A program made the position numbers and the translations under genes. From positions 1-64,000 of the forward strand of contig CALFDU010000001.1 of NCBI GenBank assembly GCA_937950315.1: a stretch of 64,000 nt of DNA, given 5' to 3'. Shown in pieces: positions 25,089-34,479 of the stretch. How positions within the stretch are numbered: the stretch's first letter is position 1; every line of letters starts with the position of its first letter. The stretch is from an uncultured Saprospiraceae bacterium. GTDB taxonomy: Bacteria > Bacteroidota > Bacteroidia > Chitinophagales > Saprospiraceae. The notes under the pieces are model-generated. The model ran no database searches and was not told the origin of the DNA. It saw only the letters and a list, made by a program, of their open reading frames with translations.

Positions 25089-26153
25089 TTACTTTAATTG
25101 GATGTTTATTTCAACAGTGTACGCATCATTGGTTTCTTCAAACAATAACTTGTGCTTCTTTGGATATATTAACTTGAGTCTTCTTTTAATATTGATAAGA
25201 CCGATACCTCCACTTTGCTTTCCTTTTAAACTTTGAGAAATTTCAGCTCCCTTTTTATTGGTGATATTCATAGTAACATTACTGTCCTCTATTTTTAACT
25301 TGATGTGGACATAACCATTTGTTAGCAAGGTGTTCATTCCATGTTTGAATGAGTTTTCGATAAATGGGATAAACATCAGAGGAGCAATTTGAAGTTCATT
25401 GGCTTCTCCTTCAACTTGAAAATGAATATCAAAGTCATCCCCCAATCTTATCTTCTCTAATTCGAGATAGTTTTTAATGTAGTTGATTTCTTTTTTAAGG
25501 TATACACGCTCAACATTACATTCATACAACATGTATCTCATCATTTCAGAAAGCATCAAAACCGTCTCTGGTGCCTGATCAGATTTTTTCAAAGACAAGG
25601 CATAAAGATTATTCAGTGTATTGAATAAGAAATGAGGATTAATTTGAGATTTCAAAAAATTGAGCTCGGAAGCCAAGTTTTGACTTTTTAGTTCTTTGCT
25701 GTCTCTTTCATGGCCAAGCCAATCTTGCGTTATCTTAAATGCTGCTGATGAAACACCTATAAATATTGATTGAAAGAAAAGTATATTCTGTTTCTGGAAA
25801 AATAACTGTTGAATAGATGGATAGTCATCATACAGTAGGAACAGCGCCAATACTTGGGGTGGAGTGACCAGTATGGAAAGTAATATCAAGCTAATCAGAT
25901 ACATGACCCAATTTCTCTTTTTGAGAAATTTGGGTATCAGAAGCTTCCAATTGACGTATACAATAGCAGCAAAAAAACCAGTAGATATTAATGATCTGGT
26001 GACTTTAATGAAAAAAGGACTATCAGACCTATCCAAAACCAATAAAAATATGGACAACAAGACCCAAAAGAGTAGGTGTAAATTCCTGTCTTTTTCGAAA
26101 ATCTGCTCGATTTTCTCTTTTAAACCAACTCTATGAATTACTATTTTTTCCAT
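25089..26153 (-). CDS. LytS/YehU-type membrane histidine kinase
   Basis: The 354-residue kinase has four membrane segments (about 26-42, 54-70, 82-108 and 124-140). A His-kinase domain of the PF06580 type follows, with H174 in 'INPHFLFNTLNNLYAL'. The ATP lid and N-box 'PLMFIPFIENSFKHGM' and 'GGIGLINIKRRLKLIYP' follow. There is no extracellular sensor domain, so the stimulus is probably sensed through the membrane part. The gene precedes the LytTR regulator by 10 bases, forming a typical Bacteroidota two-component operon. Confidence 0.93.
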   Translation of the reverse strand: MEKIVIHRVGLKEKIEQIFEKDRNLHLLFWVLLSIFLLVLDRSDSPFFIKVTRSLISTGFFAAIVYVNWKLLIPKFLKKRNWVMYLISLILLSILVTPPQVLALFLLYDDYPSIQQLFFQKQNILFFQSIFIGVSSAAFKITQDWLGHERDSKELKSQNLASELNFLKSQINPHFLFNTLNNLYALSLKKSDQAPETVLMLSEMMRYMLYECNVERVYLKKEINYIKNYLELEKIRLGDDFDIHFQVEGEANELQIAPLMFIPFIENSFKHGMNTLLTNGYVHIKLKIEDSNVTMNITNKKGAEISQSLKGKQSGGIGLINIKRRLKLIYPKKHKLLFEETNDAYTVEINIQLK

Positions 26154-26375
26154 TAAGATCTTAAATTGTTAAATCGAGGCTTGGTTATCAAATTGTATAG
26201 ACAAAACTTTCGATTTTCTTTACCAATCCAAATTCACCATCTTTGAGCTTACATTTTGAATAAAGGCTGTTTTGTGCTTGATATTGGTCAACTTTCACTA
26301 TAAAAATAGCATAGATGATGAACATTGAGTCTAGATTTTCATTTATTCAGAGAGTATTATTAGAAAATATAAAAA

Positions 26376-26972
26376 ATGGGATACAAAAAAATAGAGGAAT
26401 ACGATCAAGAAACGACTGATAGCTTGAAAAAGCTATATACTGGTCTTTTGAAAGATGTAGGTGAAAACCCAGATCGTGATGGCTTATTGAAGACTCCTGA
26501 ACGAGCAGCAAAGGCCATGCAGTTTCTAACACAGGGATACGATCAAGATCCTATTGCCATATTAAGAGGAGCCATGTTTGATGAAAATCATCAAGATATG
26601 GTGATTGTCAAAAACATCGAAGTCTACTCATTGTGCGAACATCACATGTTGCCATTTTATGGGAAAGCCCATGTTGCTTACATCCCAAATGGTAAAATTG
26701 TTGGCTTGAGTAAAATTCCGCGTATTGTAGATGTTTTTGCAAGAAGACTACAAGTGCAAGAGCGATTGAATAAAAACATTATTGATGCGATAGATGAAGC
26801 ATTACAACCTCTAGGAGTAGCTGTGGTTATTGAAGCATCTCATATGTGTATGATGATGAGAGGGGTAGAAAAACAAAATTCAACAACCACTACATCTGGT
26901 TTTACTGGCCAATTTGAACATCAAGAAACTCGTTCAGAGTTTTTAAATTTGATATCAGCAAACTTAAGATAA
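26376..26972 (+). CDS. folE: GTP cyclohydrolase I
   Basis: The 198-residue enzyme converts GTP to dihydroneopterin triphosphate, the first step of tetrahydrofolate synthesis. Zinc ligands appear as C87 and H90 in '[10 protein letters not shown]' and a C-terminal Cys in '[10 protein letters not shown]' (about residue 158). '[26 protein letters not shown]' (about 112-137) and 'TTTTSGF' are family features. Start ATG is the first in frame after a 222-base gap shared with the kinase gene. fabD follows immediately (stop TAA, then ATG), so folE, fabD, yqgE and the ABC-F gene appear to be one transcription unit. Confidence 0.96.
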   Translation: MGYKKIEEYDQETTDSLKKLYTGLLKDVGENPDRDGLLKTPERAAKAMQFLTQGYDQDPIAILRGAMFDENHQDMVIVKNIEVYSLCEHHMLPFYGKAHVAYIPNGKIVGLSKIPRIVDVFARRLQVQERLNKNIIDAIDEALQPLGVAVVIEASHMCMMMRGVEKQNSTTTTSGFTGQFEHQETRSEFLNLISANLR

Positions 26973-27845
26973 ATGAAATCATATGTTTTTCCTGGGCAAG
27001 GTGCTCAGTTTGAAGGAATGGGCAAAGAATTGTATGCGGAAAACAATCTGGTTAAATCATTGTTTGATCAAGCCAACGAGATTTTGGGATTTGAAATAAC
27101 CAAGGTAATGTTTGAGGGTTCGGCAGATGATTTAAAGCAGACGAAAATCACACAACCAGCTGTTTTTTTGTATGCATTGGCCAAGTTTAAAGCAGCCAAT
27201 GTTACTTTGGGAACAGATGTTGTTGGGGGCCATTCATTAGGAGAAATTACAGCTTTGGTAGCAGCCGGTGCATTGGATTTTGAAGATGGACTTAAATTGG
27301 TTTCAGAGCGAGCATTGGCGATGCAAGATGCCTGTGAAGCCAATCCTGGAACAATGGCTGCCATTCTAGGAATGGAAGATGCAGATGTAGAGAAAATAAC
27401 CAATGATATAGATGCATTGGTGGTGCCTGCCAATTATAATACGATGGGGCAATTGGTGATTTCTGGTTCTCATGAAGGTATTGAAGAGGCTGTCGCCAAA
27501 TGTACAGAAGCTGGTGCAAGAAGAGCATTGGTTTTGCCAGTGGGAGGCGCATTTCACTCAGCTTTGATGCAACCAGCACAAGAAAGATTATCCAATGCAA
27601 TTGATTCTATAAACTTCAAGGAGCCACGAGTTCCTGTTTTTCAAAATGTAGACGCCAAACCGCATACTGATCCAGAAGAAATAAAACAATTGTTGAATGC
27701 CCAACTTACCTCACCAGTAAGATGGACTCAGACCATGCAAAACATGATCAGTCATGGAGTAAAAGAGCAAGTAGAAGCAGGTGGGAGAGTATTGACAGGC
27801 TTCATCAAGAAAATTGATCGTAAATTTCCAACTGAAACTATCTAA
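26973..27845 (+). CDS. fabD: Malonyl-CoA:ACP transacylase
   Basis: The 290-residue enzyme loads malonyl groups onto acyl carrier protein for fatty-acid synthesis. Nucleophile Ser is in 'VGGHSLGEITAL' (about residue 91). His is in 'GGAFHSALM' (about 192), and the oxyanion/Gln loop is 'FPGQGAQFEGMG' at residues 6-17. The C-terminal 'VSPVRWTQTM'-like segment appears as 'LTSPVRWTQTMQ'. It starts directly after the folE stop and ends one base before yqgE. Length is near normal. Confidence 0.96.
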   Translation: MKSYVFPGQGAQFEGMGKELYAENNLVKSLFDQANEILGFEITKVMFEGSADDLKQTKITQPAVFLYALAKFKAANVTLGTDVVGGHSLGEITALVAAGALDFEDGLKLVSERALAMQDACEANPGTMAAILGMEDADVEKITNDIDALVVPANYNTMGQLVISGSHEGIEEAVAKCTEAGARRALVLPVGGAFHSALMQPAQERLSNAIDSINFKEPRVPVFQNVDAKPHTDPEEIKQLLNAQLTSPVRWTQTMQNMISHGVKEQVEAGGRVLTGFIKKIDRKFPTETI

Positions 27846-27846
27846 C

Positions 27847-28404
27847 ATGAGTAGTAGCTTAGCAGTAGGTAAAGTGTTGACCGCACAACCATTTATGCTT
27901 GACAAGAATTTCAAAAGATCTGTCATCATGATAACGGACCATGATTCAGATGATGGTAGTATTGGTTTTATTTTGAATAAGAGATTCAATATGAATATTT
28001 CAGAGTTGATTTCTGGATTTCCTGAAATTGATGTGCCTGTTTATTTTGGGGGACCAGTTGCTACTGATACCATTCACTATATGCACAATGTTGGTGAAAT
28101 GCTAGATGAAAGCCGTCAAGTTGTTGAAGGGGTTTCGTGGGGTGGAGATTATGAAAAACTTAAGTTTTTAATCGAAAACAAATTGGTCCAACCCCATAAC
28201 ATCAAGTTTTTTATAGGATATTCAGGATGGTCGCCTGGACAATTAGCAGACGAAATGAAAGAAGGATCTTGGGTGTTGAGTGAAGGTCATGCCAATTATG
28301 TATTTAAGATCAAAGAAGATGATCTCTGGAAAGAAACATTGATCAATAAAGGGAACAATTATTCCATCATAGGTCAAATGCCAGAGGCCAATAATCTTAA
28401 TTAA
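27847..28404 (+). CDS. YqgE/AlgH family protein
   Basis: The 185-residue product matches the UPF0301 YqgE/AlgH family: 'GKVLTAQPFMLDKNFKRSVIMITDHD' (about 8-33), 'GSIGFILNKRF', 'VYFGGPVATDTIHYMH' and 'FIGYSGWSPGQLADEM' are hallmark blocks. Biochemical function remains unclear; AlgH affects alginate regulation in Pseudomonas. Start ATG at 27847 is preferred. An upstream in-frame start at 27814 would run inside fabD and lacks family resemblance. It ends immediately before the ABC-F start. Confidence 0.92.
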   Translation: MSSSLAVGKVLTAQPFMLDKNFKRSVIMITDHDSDDGSIGFILNKRFNMNISELISGFPEIDVPVYFGGPVATDTIHYMHNVGEMLDESRQVVEGVSWGGDYEKLKFLIENKLVQPHNIKFFIGYSGWSPGQLADEMKEGSWVLSEGHANYVFKIKEDDLWKETLINKGNNYSIIGQMPEANNLN

Positions 28405-30309
28405 ATGTATTACGTACGGAATATTGGTTTAAGCTTCGGAGGAAGGCAGATTCTTGATGATGTATCTTTTATGATCAATCCTAATGAAAAATTAGGATTG
28501 ATAGGAAGAAACGGGGCTGGAAAAACAACCCTATTCAAAATTATCGCTGGTGAATTATCCCCCGATGAAGGATCTATCGATCTACCCAAAAACGTCACAA
28601 TTGGTGTATTGGCTCAGTTCCTGCCAGAAAATAAAGAGAAGTCGATTATTGACGAAACAATGTCAATTCTGGAAGAATACAATTCAATAGACAGACAGGT
28701 AAAAGATCTTGAAGTGCAGATTTCTTCTGGCAAGCTGAATGATGACGAAGTGACCAAAGCTGTGGAGAAACTAACCTCTTTGATGGATCGTAAGACCATG
28801 ATGTACGATTACAATCCTGAAGCTGAAGCAGAAGTGCTTTTGAAAGGTTTGGGTTTTAAATCTGAACAATTAAAAGACAAAATAGGAACGCTTTCAGGAG
28901 GTTGGCAAATGAGAATTGAGCTTGCCAAACTTCTACTCACGAGACCCGATATCCTATTGCTCGATGAGCCTACCAACCATCTTGATATTGAATCCATCAT
29001 ATGGTTTGAACAGTACATCAAAGAATATCCGAAAGCGGTTATACTCATTTCTCACGATGAAGAATTTATGCAGAACAGTGTGAAGCGGATCGTAGAAATA
29101 TCATTAGGTGGAATCTTTGATTACAAAGGAACGTATCGCAATTATTTGGTGCATAAAGAACAAATGCTTGAGGTCAATGCCTCCGCATTTGAGAATCAAC
29201 AGAAACTAATCAAGGATAAAGAAATGCTCATTGATCGATTTAGGGCAAAAGCCACAAAAGCCAAGATGGCTCAGTCGATGATAAAGCAATTGGATAAATT
29301 GGAAAGGGTAGAATTGATCAACGAGGATACTTCTTCTATGAAAGTGAGATTTCCATATGCAGGCCGTTCTGTCAAGTCGGTTGCTAAAGTTGACAACCTA
29401 AGCAAGTCGTATGGTGACAACAAAGTTTTGATCGATGTTGATTTTGAAATCTTAAAAGATGAAAAAATCAGTTTTGTTGGTCAGAATGGAATGGGAAAAT
29501 CTACCTTGCTGAAAGCTATTCTGAGTAAGATTCCTGTCGATAAAGGAAATGTGAAAATTGGAGACAATGTAGTCTTGGGTTATTATGCCCAAGATCAATC
29601 TGACACATTGGACGGATCATTGACAATATTAGAAACATTAGAGAAAAACGCACACAAAGACTACTACACCTCTGCGAGGAAAATATTAGGTTCATTTATG
29701 TTTAGCGGCGAAGACGTTGAGAAGAAAGTATCTGTATTGAGTGGGGGAGAAAGAGCCCGTGTTGCTCTTGCATGTATGGTTGCACAGCCTGCCAACTTTT
29801 TGGTTTTTGATGAGCCAACCAATCACTTGGATGTATCATCAAAAAAGATTTTGAAACAAGCCATCATGTCTTTTGAAGGAACCGTTTTGATTGTAAGTCA
29901 CGATAGATCTTTTTTAGAAAGCATGAGTCCTCGTACAATCGAATTTAGAGATCATAAATTGATAGAACATCTGGGTGATATCAATTATGTATTGGAAAAG
30001 CGTAAGGTTGAAGATTTAAGAACATTTACGCTTGCTGCTGAGGAAAAATCAAGCAAGAAAAAAGAAACAAAATCTTCAACACTAAATTACGAAGAAAGAA
30101 AAAAGTTGCAACGTAAAATTAATTATGTTGAGCGTGATATCGCAAAGTTGGAAGAAAAGATAACCACTCTGCAGACCGAGATGAGCGACCCTAAGTTCTT
30201 TATGCAGGCAGATTCTGATGAAAAAATGAAACAGCTAGGAGTTCACGAAAAAGAGCTCGAAGTAAAAATGGAAGAGTGGGAAGAATTTACCACCAAAATG
30301 GAATCTTAA
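28405..30309 (+). CDS. ABC-F family ATPase
   Basis: The 634-residue soluble protein carries two ABC cassettes and no membrane helices, as in translation-associated ABC-F ATPases. Cassette 1 has 'GRNGAGKTT', 'LSGGWQMR' and 'LLLLDEPTNHLD'. Cassette 2 has 'GQNGMGKST', 'LSGGERAR' and 'FLVFDEPTNHLD'. The linker between them is basic and helical, and the C-terminus (about 545-634) is a charged coiled coil. Members bind the ribosomal E site and may resolve stalled ribosomes or confer drug resistance. A Uup-like or YheS-like housekeeping role fits best. It ends one base before the convergent rluA-type gene. Confidence 0.92.
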   Translation: MYYVRNIGLSFGGRQILDDVSFMINPNEKLGLIGRNGAGKTTLFKIIAGELSPDEGSIDLPKNVTIGVLAQFLPENKEKSIIDETMSILEEYNSIDRQVKDLEVQISSGKLNDDEVTKAVEKLTSLMDRKTMMYDYNPEAEAEVLLKGLGFKSEQLKDKIGTLSGGWQMRIELAKLLLTRPDILLLDEPTNHLDIESIIWFEQYIKEYPKAVILISHDEEFMQNSVKRIVEISLGGIFDYKGTYRNYLVHKEQMLEVNASAFENQQKLIKDKEMLIDRFRAKATKAKMAQSMIKQLDKLERVELINEDTSSMKVRFPYAGRSVKSVAKVDNLSKSYGDNKVLIDVDFEILKDEKISFVGQNGMGKSTLLKAILSKIPVDKGNVKIGDNVVLGYYAQDQSDTLDGSLTILETLEKNAHKDYYTSARKILGSFMFSGEDVEKKVSVLSGGERARVALACMVAQPANFLVFDEPTNHLDVSSKKILKQAIMSFEGTVLIVSHDRSFLESMSPRTIEFRDHKLIEHLGDINYVLEKRKVEDLRTFTLAAEEKSSKKKETKSSTLNYEERKKLQRKINYVERDIAKLEEKITTLQTEMSDPKFFMQADSDEKMKQLGVHEKELEVKMEEWEEFTTKMES

Positions 30310-30310
30310 T

Positions 30311-31045
30311 TTACAAAGAATTCCACTTGGTTAACTGATTTTTTAGTGCCCTAAGATCTTTAGGGTATTCACATTCTACAGTTATTTTCTTCTTTGATTC
30401 TGGATGAGAAAATGTGATACTTTGCGCATGCAGCGTCTGTCTACTCACCAATGGCCTTTCAACTGTATTTTTCTTTATATTAAATTTCTTGCGGTTTTTG
30501 ATCTTAGATATTTTAAAAGCAGATCTTGTCCCATACCGATCATCGATCATCAATGCATGTCCTGCATGCTGAAGATGTATTCTTATTTGATGTTGTCTTC
30601 CCGTAGTTGGTTTACATTCAAGCAAGGAAAATCCCTTCCATCTCTCAATCAACCGAAAAGTTGTCATAGATTCTTTCCCAACTTTATGCACAAACACCTG
30701 TCCTTGCTTAGTACTAGATAAAGCAATCGGTGCATCTATAGTGAAGCTTTCCTCAATAGGGCAGCCATCTACAAAAGCATGATACGTTTTATCAACCTTC
30801 CTATTTTCAAATTGCTCATTCAGAAATTTATGGGCCTGTTGTGTCTTTGCAACAACCATGACGCCTGATGTGTCTCTGTCCAACCTATGAACGATATAGA
30901 TTTCTTCTCTGTAGCCTTGCAGACTTTTTAAGATGTTTTGCTTGCTCTCGTCAAATCGATCAGGAATACTCGACCAACCTGCAGGTTTATCGATAACCAA
31001 TATGCTATCATCTTCGTGAAGGATGGTCCAGCGATTCTTGCTCAT
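30311..31045 (-). CDS. RluA-family RNA pseudouridine synthase
   Basis: The 244-residue enzyme isomerises uridine in RNA to pseudouridine. Catalytic Asp lies in 'HRLDRDTSGVMVVAKT' (about residues 53-68). 'PAGWSSIPDRF' and 'LLECKPTTGRQHQIRIHLQHAGH' (about 148-170) are the other RluA features. There is no N-terminal S4 domain, so it resembles RluA/TruC-like single-domain enzymes. The exact rRNA or tRNA target is unknown. Its ATG overlaps the stop of the RibF-GT fusion by 4 bases (ATGA), so the two are co-transcribed. Confidence 0.92.
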   Translation of the reverse strand: MSKNRWTILHEDDSILVIDKPAGWSSIPDRFDESKQNILKSLQGYREEIYIVHRLDRDTSGVMVVAKTQQAHKFLNEQFENRKVDKTYHAFVDGCPIEESFTIDAPIALSSTKQGQVFVHKVGKESMTTFRLIERWKGFSLLECKPTTGRQHQIRIHLQHAGHALMIDDRYGTRSAFKISKIKNRKKFNIKKNTVERPLVSRQTLHAQSITFSHPESKKKITVECEYPKDLRALKNQLTKWNSL

Positions 31046-33021
31046 ATAATATCGCTGAATTTACTCTTACCACCGACAAAGTACTTCCAAATAATAGATC
31101 CTTTCAATCTACCAGATTTTCTTTCTGGGCCTTTTCTCATCGCCGCTATGAATTTTTTTTCTTGCCTCTTACGTCTGAATATTTTAAAGACTCTTACATA
31201 TAATGACAAATGTGCTTTTACGATAGACCAAGTATGAATAGGCTTGCCAGTCAATAAAAATTTAACTCCCGCCACACCGTCCAAAACAAAACGTATCGGA
31301 AGCAGCCATAATAATTTGCCGTAAGGCTCATTCTTGATAATGGTAGTAAGATTATTTCTGAAATTGAGGTAGGTCTTGTTAGGACTCTGGTAAGAAAGCG
31401 AACCACCTCCAAAGTGATAAACTTTTGCAGAAGGAACGACCATACACTTCAATCCAGCACGCTTCATTCTCCAGCACAAATCAATCTCCTCTTGGTGTGC
31501 AAAAAATGAATTATCAAAGCCTCCAAGACCTACAAAAGTATCTTTTCTTAAAACCATAGCCGCACCTGATGTCCAGAAAACTTCCTGCTCGTCATCATAC
31601 TGACCTTCATCTTTTTCTACTTTATCAAACACACGACCTCTGCAAAACGGATAACCCAATGAATCAATGTATCCTCCTGAAGCACCGGCATATTCAAACT
31701 CATCTTGATTTTCCAGGGAGAGAATTTTAGGCATCACCGCACCAATACTAGGATCTGATTTTAGTTTGTCCAATAAAGGATCGAGCCAATTTTCCGTAAC
31801 CAATACATCCGAATTTAACAAAACAATGTATTGTTCGTCTAAGATTTTTATGCCTCGATTATATCCTTCTGCAAAACCATAATTCTTTGTCAGTTCGATT
31901 AGATTTATTTCAGGAAACCATTCAGTTAAGATTTGACTTGTATCATCTTGACTGTGATTATCAATCACATGAATCTTTGCATTGGAACCCGTAAATTCTC
32001 CTATAACAGGAAGGTATGATTGTAGAAATTCTGAATTATTATAACTCAAGATAGCCACAGCACATTCCGGTTTTTCAAATACTTGAACTTGATTGTTTAG
32101 AATCTCTAATGTTCTAATCTTGTCCAACTTTAATTGGTTGGTTAACAACTCAAGTGAATCAAATTTCTGATCTCCTCTTATAAATTCTATGAATTCTAAA
32201 GTGAGATCTTTACTGTAAATATTTGAATTGAAATCGAATATATTTACTTCAATCGTTTTTTCTAAATTATTATCTATGGTTGGTCGTCGACCAATATAAA
32301 CCATACAGTCTCCTTCAACTCCATCTACCCTCATTCGTGCTGCATATATCCCTTCAACTGGAACAATCTTTTTTTCATCTTTGACAAGCAGATTGGCTGT
32401 GGGAAACCCAATCTTGGTTCCTAGTTTATCTCCATGAACAACTTCTCCTGTTAACTGGTAATTATATCCAAGCAATAGGCCAGCTTCCTGCATGGCGCCT
32501 GTATTGATGGCATTTCTAATTTTGGTCGAACTAATCGTTATCTCTTCTAGTTCTTGTTTCTCGACTTTTTCTAGTTTGAAATGGCCTTCAGCCTCATACA
32601 TTTTTAGCAAGCTGAAATCTCCTTGTCTGTTTAAACCAAATTTATGATCATATCCGATTACCAAACAACTAGGATTAAAATTCGTAATGATGAATTTTTC
32701 TACATATTCCTTGGCTGACATTTGTGAAAACTCAAAAGTAAAGGGAACCACGACCACATGATCTATGCCCAATTCTTCAAAAAGAGCCAGTTTTTCATCA
32801 AGAGTGCTAAGTAGCTTAAGAGATTTGTCTTTGGGGTAGATAATGGACCGAGGATGCGGATCAAAAGTAACGATGATACTTTCTCCTTTTAGCTCTTTGG
32901 CAAGAGCTATGATTTTTTTTGCAAGCTTTTTATGACCGTGATGTACACCGTCAAAAGTGCCTAACGTAATAACTGCATTTTTAAATGCAGGCAATTGTTC
33001 AATGGACTTGTGAATCTTCAT
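31042..33021 (-). CDS. ribF: Fusion of riboflavin kinase/FAD synthetase with a GT2 glycosyltransferase
   Basis: One uninterrupted 659-codon frame contains a complete RibF and then a complete glycosyltransferase. Residues 1-311 have the FAD-synthetase nucleotidyl site ('LGTFDGVHHGHKKL', 'SSTKIR'). The riboflavin-kinase site 'GTKIGFPTAN' follows near 203-212. Residues from about 320 start a GT2 domain 'CAVAILSYNN', with 'VIDNHSQDD', DXD-like 'VLLNSDVLVTENWL', 'WTSGAAMVLRK' and 'DLCWRMKRAG'. A basic C-terminus ends the protein. RibF normally ends at about residue 310. Codon 311 is CAA, one base from TAA, so loss of a stop codon (T to C) could have made the fusion. An assembly error is the alternative. 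The RibF half should make FMN and FAD in the cytoplasm. Confidence 0.85.
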   Translation of the reverse strand: MKIHKSIEQLPAFKNAVITLGTFDGVHHGHKKLAKKIIALAKELKGESIIVTFDPHPRSIIYPKDKSLKLLSTLDEKLALFEELGIDHVVVVPFTFEFSQMSAKEYVEKFIITNFNPSCLVIGYDHKFGLNRQGDFSLLKMYEAEGHFKLEKVEKQELEEITISSTKIRNAINTGAMQEAGLLLGYNYQLTGEVVHGDKLGTKIGFPTANLLVKDEKKIVPVEGIYAARMRVDGVEGDCMVYIGRRPTIDNNLEKTIEVNIFDFNSNIYSKDLTLEFIEFIRGDQKFDSLELLTNQLKLDKIRTLEILNNQVQVFEKPECAVAILSYNNSEFLQSYLPVIGEFTGSNAKIHVIDNHSQDDTSQILTEWFPEINLIELTKNYGFAEGYNRGIKILDEQYIVLLNSDVLVTENWLDPLLDKLKSDPSIGAVMPKILSLENQDEFEYAGASGGYIDSLGYPFCRGRVFDKVEKDEGQYDDEQEVFWTSGAAMVLRKDTFVGLGGFDNSFFAHQEEIDLCWRMKRAGLKCMVVPSAKVYHFGGGSLSYQSPNKTYLNFRNNLTTIIKNEPYGKLLWLLPIRFVLDGVAGVKFLLTGKPIHTWSIVKAHLSLYVRVFKIFRRKRQEKKFIAAMRKGPERKSGRLKGSIIWKYFVGGKSKFSDII

Positions 33022-33080
33022 GGATTATGCTTATAAAAGCAATGCAAAAATAAGGAAACTAATTTTACTTAATATTGTTT

Positions 33081-33088
33081 TACCTTTG
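33081..33088 (+). promoter_or_regulatory. Candidate -7 box for mrp (TACCTTTG)
   Basis: TACCTTTG matches TAnnTTTG and lies 19 bases before the mrp ATG at 33108, in the divergent gap with the RibF fusion. No -33 TTG is seen at 19-20 bases, so support is partial. Confidence 0.4.
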
Positions 33089-33107
33089 ATTTATTAAGAC
33101 GGAAAAC

Positions 33108-34181
33108 ATGGATAATAACCTTATTGTTGGAATATTGCAGGAAATCATCGATCCTGGTACTGGTCAAGACCTTGTCAGTATGAGGAAGATTTCAGATCTC
33201 AAAATTACCGGGAACCAGGTAAATATGGCTGTAACAACCAAAACAAAGGACACAACCGTCAGATCTGAGCTATATGGACAGATAGTAAACAACATAAAAG
33301 CCAAGTTTCCTGATGCGCAAGTAAACATTCATTTTAAAGATGCGGATGGTTCGGTAACACCTTTACCTCAAGTGAAGAATATTATTGCCGTTGCCAGTGG
33401 AAAAGGAGGAGTAGGGAAGTCTACAGTGAGTGTTAATCTGGCTATGAGTCTTAAGGATTTAGGCTATAAAGTCGGCATTTTGGACGCAGATTTATATGGT
33501 CCTTCTATCCCGACTATGCTTGGTTTACAAGGACAAAGACCCAAAGTGACCAAATTGTACGGTAGAAATGTAATTGTGCCGATTGAAAAGGATGGTCTGG
33601 AAGTCATTTCCATCGGTTTTATTGTTGAACCAGAGCAAGCAGTTGTGCTTCGTGGGCCTAGACTAGGGGGTATAATCAAACAGTTTATCAATGAATGTGT
33701 TTGGTCCCAGCTGGATTACTTGGTCATTGATTTGCCACCAGGAACAGGCGATATTCAATTGACCATGGTACAAACGATCCCAGTAACCGGAGTAGTAATG
33801 GTAACAACACCGCAAGAAGTAGCAGTTATCGACGCCGTTAAGGCCATGAATATGTTCTTACTTGAAAATGTAAATGTTCCAATACTCGGGGTTATTGAGA
33901 ATATGTCTTGGTTTACACCAAAGGAGCTACCAGACAACCGATATCACTTGTTTGGGAGCGGGGGTGGAGAAAAATTGGCAAAGTTATCCAAGACACCTTT
34001 GTTAGGCCAAGTTCCGTTAATAATGTCTGCAAGAGAAGGAGGGGATGAAGGAAAACCTGCTGTTTCACAGGAAGGACACGCTTTTCAAGCCATCTTTTCT
34101 AGGTTGTCGAAGAAATTGGTTCAGCAGGTTTCGATGAGAAATGAAGTGTTTGGTCCTACAACTATTGTCAGAACAAGCTAA
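33108..34181 (+). CDS. Mrp/NBP35-type iron-sulfur carrier ATPase
   Basis: The 357-residue protein combines an N-terminal MIP18/DUF59 domain (about 1-85) with a ParA-like P-loop ATPase. The deviant Walker A is 'ASGKGGVGKST' (K99, K104), followed by 'ILDADLYGPSIPTMLG'. 'LVIDLPPGTGDIQLT' and 'VTTPQEVAVIDAVKAM' are further signatures. Such proteins carry Fe-S clusters to apo-proteins. The C-terminal CxxC typical of many Mrp proteins is not visible, as also in related Bacteroidota forms. A NifU-domain gene follows 31 bases later, which fits an Fe-S role. Confidence 0.9.
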   Translation: MDNNLIVGILQEIIDPGTGQDLVSMRKISDLKITGNQVNMAVTTKTKDTTVRSELYGQIVNNIKAKFPDAQVNIHFKDADGSVTPLPQVKNIIAVASGKGGVGKSTVSVNLAMSLKDLGYKVGILDADLYGPSIPTMLGLQGQRPKVTKLYGRNVIVPIEKDGLEVISIGFIVEPEQAVVLRGPRLGGIIKQFINECVWSQLDYLVIDLPPGTGDIQLTMVQTIPVTGVVMVTTPQEVAVIDAVKAMNMFLLENVNVPILGVIENMSWFTPKELPDNRYHLFGSGGGEKLAKLSKTPLLGQVPLIMSAREGGDEGKPAVSQEGHAFQAIFSRLSKKLVQQVSMRNEVFGPTTIVRTS

Positions 34182-34199
34182 GAATGTCGTTTTTTAGGA

Positions 34200-34207
34200 T
34201 ATATTTG
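34200..34207 (+). promoter_or_regulatory. TAnnTTTG-like box before nifU
   Basis: TATATTTG at 34200-34207 lies 5 bases from the NifU ATG. If it were active the transcript would be almost leaderless. Chance occurrence in AT-rich DNA is likely. Confidence 0.2.
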
Positions 34208-34212
34208 CATTA

Positions 34213-34479
34213 ATGTCTTCAGAAGAAAAAATAGAAATCATTTCAAAAATTGATCGCGCCTTGGATGAGATCAGACCGCACTTGAAAGTGGATGGTGGTG
34301 ATGTTGAGGTCGTTGATGTTACCGATGATTATATTGTCAAGGTGAAATGGTTAGGGAATTGTGTGGTTTGTTCCATGTCTACAATGACCATGAAAGCCGG
34401 TATTGAACAAGCCGTACTTCAAAAAATTCCAACCATCAAAGCTGTGGAGGCAGTTAATGGAATTGGAATAGATGCATAA
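34213..34479 (+). CDS. NifU C-terminal-domain iron-sulfur scaffold
   Basis: The 88-residue protein is a NifU C-terminal (Nfu) domain: '[20 protein letters not shown]' (about 17-36) followed by the cluster-binding pair C50 and C53 in '[10 protein letters not shown]'. It assembles or delivers [4Fe-4S] clusters. It lies between mrp and pyrF, overlapping the latter by 8 bases, so translation is probably coupled. The context with Mrp supports an Fe-S function, while pyrF is not functionally related. Confidence 0.93.
   Translation: MSSEEKIEIISKIDRALDEIRPHLKVDGGDVEVVDVTDDYIVKVKWLGNCVVCSMSTMTMKAGIEQAVLQKIPTIKAVEAVNGIGIDA

Noticed and set aside
27814-27846. Extended yqgE start inside fabD
   Set aside because: The additional residues do not resemble the YqgE family, and ATG at 27847 follows the fabD stop directly.
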